Of a DNA stretch of 34,935 nt, positions 29,890 to 34,935 are shown one piece after another. Source of the DNA: Longimicrobium sp. (GTDB lineage: Bacteria; Gemmatimonadota; Gemmatimonadetes; Longimicrobiales; Longimicrobiaceae); contig DASVTZ010000138.1 of the NCBI GenBank assembly GCA_036387335.1, positions 1 through 34,935 on the forward strand, in the 5' to 3' direction. A model generated the notes under the pieces. It had not been told where the DNA came from. It searched no databases and saw only the letters and a list, made by a program, of their open reading frames with translations. The position numbers and the translations under genes were made by a program. Every line of letters starts with the position of its first letter. Within the stretch, counting starts at the first letter, position 1.

Positions 29890-30651
29890 CTACTCCGGTA
29901 AATGAACGAGCGACACCGGATCGACCGGCGTCCCGTTCCTGCGAATCTCGAAATGAAGGTGGGGAGCCGTGGAGACTCCCGTGCTTCCGCTGAGCGCGAT
30001 GGGCTGGCGGGAGCGCACCCGCTGCCGTGCCTTGACCAACACGCGGGAGGCGTGCCCGTACAGCGACTCGTACCCGCCGCCGTGCGCGATGCGCACGAAG
30101 AGGCCGTACACGCTGTCGCGCCCGGCCTCCGTCACCGTGCCGTCGCCGGCCGCTACGATGGGCGTGCCGAGCGCCACCGCGATGTCCATCCCCGGGTGGC
30201 GCTCGTCGCCATCGCGCCCACGCTGCCCGCGCGTGACGAACCCGCGCGCCGCCAGCGGCCATGCGCGCGGAAGGAGCGCCTGGTCCGCCGAGTCCGCGTC
30301 CGCGGTGTCACGCTCCACGGCTGGCGGGGCCGCGGCCTTGGCGGGCTCGCGCCGGCGACCGCCGCCTAGCAGCCTGCTGATCTGCGCGTAGCGCGCCTCC
30401 ATCTCCACAAGCCTGCGGCGGAGCTGGTCCACCTCCGCCACCTCCCCCTGCAGCCGCCGCACGTCTCGCTGCAGCATCTGCGCGCGGGTGGCCTGCGCCG
30501 CAAGGTAGACCCACGACCCGATCATCAGCAGCAGCGCCACGCCCAACCCGATCGCCGCGAACTTGAGGAGCCGCAGCCGACGGTACGACAGCTCGTAGGT
30601 GCGCGTGGTGAGGTCCGTCCCACCGCCATGCGGCACGACGATGAAGGTCAT
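29890..30651 (-). CDS. M23-family peptidoglycan peptidase, membrane anchored
   Basis: The ATG at 30651 gives 253 residues: a short cytoplasmic part, one membrane helix (30-52), a coiled coil (about 58-95), a linker and a LytM/M23 domain. Zinc and catalytic residues are present: His152 and Asp156 in HPGMD, His200 in YGHAS, and His231 and His233 in HLHFE. It is probably a DD-endopeptidase, or a regulator of one, acting on the outer side of the inner membrane. It is adjacent to and coupled with bactofilin, which probably localises it. A hairpin repeat separates it from parB, so it may have a separate transcript. Confidence 0.92.
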   Translation of the reverse strand: MTFIVVPHGGGTDLTTRTYELSYRRLRLLKFAAIGLGVALLLMIGSWVYLAAQATRAQMLQRDVRRLQGEVAEVDQLRRRLVEMEARYAQISRLLGGGRRREPAKAAAPPAVERDTADADSADQALLPRAWPLAARGFVTRGQRGRDGDERHPGMDIAVALGTPIVAAGDGTVTEAGRDSVYGLFVRIAHGGGYESLYGHASRVLVKARQRVRSRQPIALSGSTGVSTAPHLHFEIRRNGTPVDPVSLVHLPE

Positions 30652-30705
30652 CCGGCGATCTTCGGCGGCGCGCAAGCGGGGGCCTCGGGACAAGGTCAAA
30701 ACAGA

Positions 30706-30775
30706 AGTGCGTGAGTGCGTAAGTGCGTAAGTGCGTTTTTGTTAGCGCACTCACGCACTAACGCACTCACGCACT
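30706..30775. repeat. 30-bp inverted repeat at the end of parB
   Basis: Left arm 30706-30735 and right arm 30746-30775 pair over 30 bases with two mismatches around a 10-base spacer containing TTTTT. Each arm is built of a 7-8 base unit (AGTGCGT followed by G or A). The right arm contains the parB stop codon and its last two codons. For leftward transcription this is a long stem at the parB 3' end and could terminate or stabilise the par mRNA. Confidence 0.85.
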
Positions 30776-31687
30776 TTCCTCTCCTAGAAGCAGCTCCAGC
30801 ACCCGGTCGAAATCGTCCGCGTTGTAGAACGGGATCTCGATGCGGCCGCTCTTTCCGCTCGCGCCCACGCGGATGCGGACGGCGGTGCCCATGGCACGCT
30901 GGAGCTCGGTTTCCAGGTGGCGGACGTGGGGGTCGGCCGGTGGCGCGGCGGGTGCTGCGGAGGGCGGGGCAGGGGAGCGCTCGCCGCCCTCGCGCCGCTG
31001 CCGTACGCGCTCTTCCACCGCGCGCACCGAGAGGGAGCCCTCCGCGGCCTCGCGGGCCATCTCCGCCATCGCGCGCTCGTCCTCCAGCCCCAGGATCGCG
31101 CGGGCGTGGCCCATGGAGAGGGTGCCCTCGTTGACCATGCGCTGCACCGAGGCGGGGAGCTGCAGCAGGCGGAGCAGGTTGGCGACGGTGGAGCGCTCGC
31201 GGCCCACGCTCTCGGCCACTTCGGCCTGCGTGAAGCCGAACTCGTCGATCAGCTGCTGGTACCCGGCCGCCTCTTCCAGCGGGGAGAGCTCGGCGCGCTG
31301 CACGTTTTCGACGATGGCCAGCACGAGCATGGCGCGGTCGTCCGGCTCCTTGACGATCGCGGGAACCTCGGCCCAGCCGAGCCGCCGCACCGCGCGCCAG
31401 CGCCGCTCGCCCGCAACCAGCTCCCACTCCGCGCCCTCGGGGGCGCCCGCGGGCGCGGGGCGCACCACCAGCGCCTGCAGGAGACCGTTCTGGCGGATGG
31501 AGGCTTCCAGCTCGGCGAGCTGCGCCTCGGCGAACTCGCGGCGGGGCTGGAAGGGATTTGGCGCGATGCGGGCCACCGAGACCATGCGGATTCCATCCGC
31601 GGGCGCGGTCTCGCCCTGGGGCTGCGAGTACTCGCCGAGGAGCGCGCTGAGGCCTTTGCCCAGGCGGGCCTTCTTCACGGCGGACAC
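30767..31687 (-). CDS. parB: Chromosome partitioning protein ParB
   Basis: The 306-residue CTP-dependent DNA clamp loads at parS and spreads along DNA. The N-terminal ParB/Srx domain has the box GERRWRA and ENVQRAELSPLEEA. The central helix-turn-helix region includes FTQAEVAESVGRERSTVANLLRLLQLP and SMGHARAILGL. A proline/alanine linker and C-terminal dimerisation domain follow (IEIPFYNADDFDRVLELL). The start is GTG, immediately after the parA stop (TAA-GTG), so the two are coupled. Two perfect parS sites lie nearby. The final Ser-Ala-stop codons are supplied by the inverted repeat. Confidence 0.96.
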   Translation of the reverse strand: MSAVKKARLGKGLSALLGEYSQPQGETAPADGIRMVSVARIAPNPFQPRREFAEAQLAELEASIRQNGLLQALVVRPAPAGAPEGAEWELVAGERRWRAVRRLGWAEVPAIVKEPDDRAMLVLAIVENVQRAELSPLEEAAGYQQLIDEFGFTQAEVAESVGRERSTVANLLRLLQLPASVQRMVNEGTLSMGHARAILGLEDERAMAEMAREAAEGSLSVRAVEERVRQRREGGERSPAPPSAAPAAPPADPHVRHLETELQRAMGTAVRIRVGASGKSGRIEIPFYNADDFDRVLELLLGEESA

Positions 31688-32503
31688 TTAGCGGGCCCCC
31701 ACGGCGGTCGGCTCCGCCAGCGCCTCGGAAGCACGGCTCCCATTGCGGGCGATCACCTCGTTGGCCAATGAAAGGTAGCTCTTGGCCCCAACCGAGAGAA
31801 CGTCGTAGAGCACGATCGGCTTCCCAAAGGAGGGTGCCTCGGCGATGCGGACGTTCCGCGGGATGGTGGTGCGGTACACCTTGGGGCCGAAGTACTCCTT
31901 GGCCTCGTCCGCCACCTGGCGCGACAGGTTCAGCCGCCCGTCGTACATCGTCATCAGCACCCCCTCTATCTGCAAGCGCGGGTTGAGGTTACCCTGCACG
32001 AGGGTGATCGTGTTCAGGAGCTGCGACAGCCCCTCGAGCGCGTAGAACTCGCACTGGATGGGGATCAGCACCGAGTCGGCCGCGGCCATCGTGTTCAGCG
32101 TCAGCAGGCCCAGCGAGGGCGGGCAGTCGATCACTATGTATTCGTAGCTGTCGCGGATGGAGGCGAGCGCGTTGCGCAGCACCCCCTCGCGCCCGCGCCG
32201 GCTCACCAGCTCCACCTCCACCCCCACCAGGTCGCGGGTCGCGGGGACCACGTCCAGGAACGGGAAGTGGACGTTCTTCACCACCGCGTCCGCGACTGGT
32301 AGATCGTCAGAGAGGATGTCGTAGATGGAATAGCGAAGCGAGTCCTTGTTGATCCCGAGCCCGCTCGTGGCGTTCCCCTGCGGATCCGTGTCGATGACGA
32401 GCGTCTTCTTCTCCGCGACCGCCAGGCAGGCAGCCAGGTTGATCGCGGTGGTCGTCTTTCCGACGCCGCCCTTCTGGTTCGCGATGGCGATGATGCGAGA
32501 CAA
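31688..32503 (-). CDS. parA: Chromosome partitioning ATPase ParA
   Basis: The 271-residue Walker-type ATPase has the deviant Walker A KGGVGKTT (11-18), TLVIDTDPQGNATSGLG and YIVIDCPPSLGLLTLN, all diagnostic of ParA/Soj. It forms nucleoid-bound ATP dimers that move ParB-parS complexes. There is no long N-terminal DNA-binding domain, so it is of the chromosomal type. The upstream gap to mnmG (32504-32732) holds a parS site and no gene. The order mnmG-parA-parB on one strand is common near bacterial origins. Confidence 0.96.
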   Translation of the reverse strand: MSRIIAIANQKGGVGKTTTAINLAACLAVAEKKTLVIDTDPQGNATSGLGINKDSLRYSIYDILSDDLPVADAVVKNVHFPFLDVVPATRDLVGVEVELVSRRGREGVLRNALASIRDSYEYIVIDCPPSLGLLTLNTMAAADSVLIPIQCEFYALEGLSQLLNTITLVQGNLNPRLQIEGVLMTMYDGRLNLSRQVADEAKEYFGPKVYRTTIPRNVRIAEAPSFGKPIVLYDVLSVGAKSYLSLANEVIARNGSRASEALAEPTAVGAR

Positions 32504-32650
32504 GCGTCCTTCTCAGCTGCTGCGCGGGAGGGGTGGGGTGAGCCGTGGCGGAAATATACGACCCCCGCGGGGGTGAGTCTAGCGACCGCCAGTGTTCCGC
32601 CAACTGGGGCACGCGTCGCGGTGCGGGGTGGGACGACGCATGCGCAGCAG

Positions 32651-32666
32651 TGTTCCACGTGGAACA
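32651..32666. promoter_or_regulatory. parS site 1
   Basis: TGTTCCACGTGGAACA is a perfect 16-bp palindrome of the parS type, the loading site of chromosomal ParB. It lies between parA and mnmG. Confidence 0.92.
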
Positions 32667-32732
32667 ACTTACGGGCACAGAGAAGATGGGGCAGGGAAGA
32701 GGATCGAACGGTTGCTCCCTACACCGCGGGCG

Positions 32733-34616
32733 CTACTCCCCCGCCGCCACTCGATCTCCGCGCTTGCGCAGCTCCATCACGAGGTTCTGAAGATCGCTGG
32801 GGGAGACGCCGGGGATGCGCGATGCCTGCGCCAGCGTAGCCGGGCGGATGTGATCGAGCTTCTGGCGCGCCTCAAAGGAGAGCGAGTGGAGCTCGATCCA
32901 CGGGAGGTCGGCGGGGAGCGCAACATCCGCGTGGCGCTGCAGTGCCGCGGATCGCGCGCGCTCCTTCACGAGATAACCGTCGTACTTCATCTCCATCTCC
33001 ACGGCCGCAAGCGTCTCGAGCAGTACGGCGCGTTCGGCGTCCGGCGCGCCACCCACGGCATCCAGGAGCGCCTCACCTCGGACGTTCGGGCGGCGGATCA
33101 GGACGGAGAGTCGAGTCGGCTCGCGAAGCGGAGAGGAGTCCACTGACTCGAGCAGCGGATTCACGGCGGCGGGAGGGGCGTTCGTATCGCGGAGCCAGGC
33201 GCCCAAGTGATCTGCAAGCTCCTGACGCTCCTCCATCACCCTGCGTTGCGCATCGCTCAGCATCCCGCGCGCGGCGGCGATGGGGCCCAGCCGCTGAAGC
33301 GCGTTGTCCTGGCGAAGCGTCAGCCGGAACTCCGCGCGCGAGGTGAAGAGGCGATACGGCTCGTCGGTGCCCTTGGTCACCAGATCGTCCACGAGCACGC
33401 CGATGAAAGCCTGATCGCGCTCGAGGATGAGCGGCTCCTGCTCAAGTGCCGCGAACGCGGCGTTCGCCCCGGCGACTACGCCCTGACCCGCTGCCTCCTC
33501 GTAGCCGGTGGTGCCGTTCACCTGGCCCGCCAGGAACAGCCCCTCCAGCGCCTTCGACTCCAGCGTGGGGTGAAGCTGGTGCGGGGGGTAGTAATCGTAC
33601 TCGATCGCGTACCCCACCTTTGTCATCCGCACCTGCTCCAGCCCCGGAATGCTGCGCAGCATCCGCTCCTGCACGTCGGCGGGGAGGGAAGTGGACAGGC
33701 CGTTGACGTACATCTCGCACGTGTCCAGCCCCTCCGGCTCCAGGAAGATCTGGTGGCGCGGCGCGTCAGGGAACTTGACGATCTTGTCTTCGATGGAAGG
33801 GCAGTAGCGCGGCCCCCGCCCCGAGATCTCGCCGCCGTACAGCGCGGACTCGCCCAGATGGCCGTGCACCAGGTCGGCGAGCTCGGCTCCCGTCCAAGTG
33901 ATCCAGCACGGAAGCTGAGGGAGTAGCGGGGCGCGCTCCCAGACGGAGAGACGGTAATCGGGGCTCTCCCCCGGCTGCTCCTCCACGCGCGAGTAGTCGA
34001 CGCTGCGCCCGTCGATGCGGGGCGGCGTTCCCGTCTTGAAGCGCGCCACCTCCAGCCCGAGCGCCTCCATCTGCTCGGCGAGACGAATGGAGGGTGGGTC
34101 ACCCGCGCGGCCGGCCGGCACCCCCTCCGCCCGGCCTACGTGGATGCGTCCGCGCAGAAATGTGCCCGCGGTCATGACGACGGAGCGCGCGCGGAACTCG
34201 AAGCCATTCTCCGTCTTTACGCCCGCGACGCGCCCGTCTTCCAGGAGGAGCGAGCCAACCATCCCCTGGAAGAAGTCCAGGCCTTCGTGGCGCTCCAGGA
34301 GCGCGCGGGCGGCACGCGGGTACAGGCCGCGGTCGCACTGCATGCGCGGCGCCCACACCGCCGGGCCCTTGGAGCGGTTCAGCATCCGGAACTGGATGCG
34401 GGCGCGGTCTGTCGCCATCCCCATAACTCCGCCGAGCGCATCCACCTCACGCACGACGGTCCCCTTTGCAACACCGCCAATCGCGGGGTTGCAGCTCATC
34501 TGGCCGATGGCTTCAAGGTTGGCGGTTACCATGAGCGTGCGCGCGCCCGCCCGCGCGGCGGCCGAAGCCGCTTCGACCCCCGCGTGCCCACCACCGACTA
34601 CGATCACGTCGTACAT
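32733..34616 (-). CDS. mnmG: tRNA uridine-5-carboxymethylaminomethyl modification enzyme MnmG (GidA)
   Basis: With the ATG at 34616 the protein is 627 residues, close to E. coli MnmG (629), and begins MYDVIVVGGGHAGVEAA with the FAD-binding GGGHAG (8-13). An ATG at 34736 would translate the parS site and is rejected. Both family signatures are present: GPRYCPSIEDKIVKFPD and AGQVNGTTGYEEAAGQG. The C-terminal tRNA-binding domain (EMEMKYDGYLVKE, IPGVSPSDLQNLVMELRKRG) is complete. With MnmE it installs cmnm5 or related groups on U34 of several tRNAs. It leads the par genes on the same strand; a separate rsmG is not seen in the window. Confidence 0.97.
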   Translation of the reverse strand: MYDVIVVGGGHAGVEAASAAARAGARTLMVTANLEAIGQMSCNPAIGGVAKGTVVREVDALGGVMGMATDRARIQFRMLNRSKGPAVWAPRMQCDRGLYPRAARALLERHEGLDFFQGMVGSLLLEDGRVAGVKTENGFEFRARSVVMTAGTFLRGRIHVGRAEGVPAGRAGDPPSIRLAEQMEALGLEVARFKTGTPPRIDGRSVDYSRVEEQPGESPDYRLSVWERAPLLPQLPCWITWTGAELADLVHGHLGESALYGGEISGRGPRYCPSIEDKIVKFPDAPRHQIFLEPEGLDTCEMYVNGLSTSLPADVQERMLRSIPGLEQVRMTKVGYAIEYDYYPPHQLHPTLESKALEGLFLAGQVNGTTGYEEAAGQGVVAGANAAFAALEQEPLILERDQAFIGVLVDDLVTKGTDEPYRLFTSRAEFRLTLRQDNALQRLGPIAAARGMLSDAQRRVMEERQELADHLGAWLRDTNAPPAAVNPLLESVDSSPLREPTRLSVLIRRPNVRGEALLDAVGGAPDAERAVLLETLAAVEMEMKYDGYLVKERARSAALQRHADVALPADLPWIELHSLSFEARQKLDHIRPATLAQASRIPGVSPSDLQNLVMELRKRGDRVAAGE

Positions 34617-34701
34617 CTGCAAATGGGACCGAGAGAAGGGAGCGTGGCTGCGCGCTTGAGGTCTCGCCGTGGAGGCACTCTGTACCGTGCAGGTGCAGTG
34701 C

Positions 34702-34717
34702 TGTTCCACGTGGAACA
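34702..34717. promoter_or_regulatory. parS site 2
   Basis: A second perfect TGTTCCACGTGGAACA, identical to the first, lies 85 bases upstream of the mnmG start. Together the two sites bracket mnmG. Confidence 0.92.
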
Positions 34718-34866
34718 TTGCTGAAGAAAGACTCACCGCGCGGCACCGGACGACACCCGCTAAACCGTTCCCCGCTCAGCATTCACCACCGTCACGCTAC
34801 ATGGCACATGTGTTGCACCCCCGCCCCGGCCCACGGCAGGGAATACCAGATTCAGCGGAGGCTTGC

Positions 34867-34935
34867 ATGGCGGACCAGAACAACTACGGCGCTGGCGGGA
34901 CCGGCGGCGCGGGCGGCGCGGGTGGTCTGGGGAGC
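34867..34935 (+). CDS. Glycine-rich protein, N-terminal fragment (runs off the window)
   Basis: An ATG with a good ribosome binding site (GCGGAGG 5-6 bases upstream) opens 23 codons, MADQNNYGAGGTGGAGGAGG then LGS, before the window ends. The start looks real, but no family can be assigned from a glycine-rich N-terminus. It is divergent from mnmG; no clear promoter was found in the 150 bases between parS site 2 and this start. Confidence 0.55.
   Translation, partial: MADQNNYGAGGTGGAGGAGGLGS

Noticed and set aside
34617-34736. N-terminal extension of MnmG starting at 34736
   Set aside because: It would translate the parS palindrome. The family start MYDVIVVGGGHAG at 34616 gives the normal length.

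Overview
The window is a GC-rich (roughly 70% by eye) bacterial chromosome segment. Exported lipoproteins, outer-membrane barrels, a BlaI/M56 pair, tandem paralogues and characteristic intergenic palindromes suggest a Gemmatimonadota, probably Longimicrobium-like, host. That assignment is inferred from style and gene content; no rRNA is present to confirm it. The parABS genes and mnmG at the right end suggest proximity to the replication origin.

Layout. 1-2160: prfC (release factor 3) and a convergent repeat block. 2161-6656: three leftward exported proteins: a TolB-type propeller lipoprotein, a GHL10 glycosidase-like lipoprotein broken by a one-base frameshift, and a lysozyme-like/amidase lipoprotein. 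The last two share a golvesin-type C-terminal domain. 7157-8797: three leftward outer-membrane beta-barrel-type proteins, the last only 69 residues. 9006-10832: a DAK2-DegV fusion (fatty acid kinase type). 11188-13236: an M56 peptidase with HEAT repeats and its BlaI-type repressor, with a readable promoter and operator. 13600-13902: a short autonomous transcription unit with a sigma70-like promoter, many hairpins, a 20-codon ORF behind a 13-nt perfect match to the 16S 3' end, and a strong intrinsic terminator. 13993-16950: a four-PAS GGDEF-EAL protein. 17253-21758: a leftward operon of an alpha/beta-hydrolase lipoprotein and two tandem 391-residue PQQ-type propeller lipoproteins.

22110-25100 is the most unusual part: three tandem copies of a two-gene cassette. 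Each has the same promoter block, a 61-64 residue protein with an IPPMWPPD motif, and, overlapping it by ATGA, a 214-residue protein that I suggest belongs to the TIR-like/nucleoside deoxyribosyltransferase-like group. Copies 1 and 2 are intact; copy 3 has lost one base and is truncated. The function is unknown; a defence or toxin/partner role is an inference.

25243-28482: a Ppx/GppA phosphatase with an HD domain, and an FAD-dependent aromatic monooxygenase. 28552-29304: a Nif3-like protein, then a small DnaA-box cluster. 29425-34616 (leftward): mnmG, parA, parB, an M23 envelope peptidase and a bactofilin, with two perfect parS palindromes flanking mnmG. These genes connect chromosome segregation with envelope shape. 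The window ends in the first 23 codons of a glycine-rich protein.

Three long convergent gaps (1739-2160, 10833-11187, 16951-17252) contain the same family of palindromic modules. A second hairpin family (CTCACGCGGAG ... CTCCGCGTGAG) and a 30-bp inverted repeat at the parB stop are also present. No tRNA, rRNA, CRISPR array or insertion sequence was recognised.
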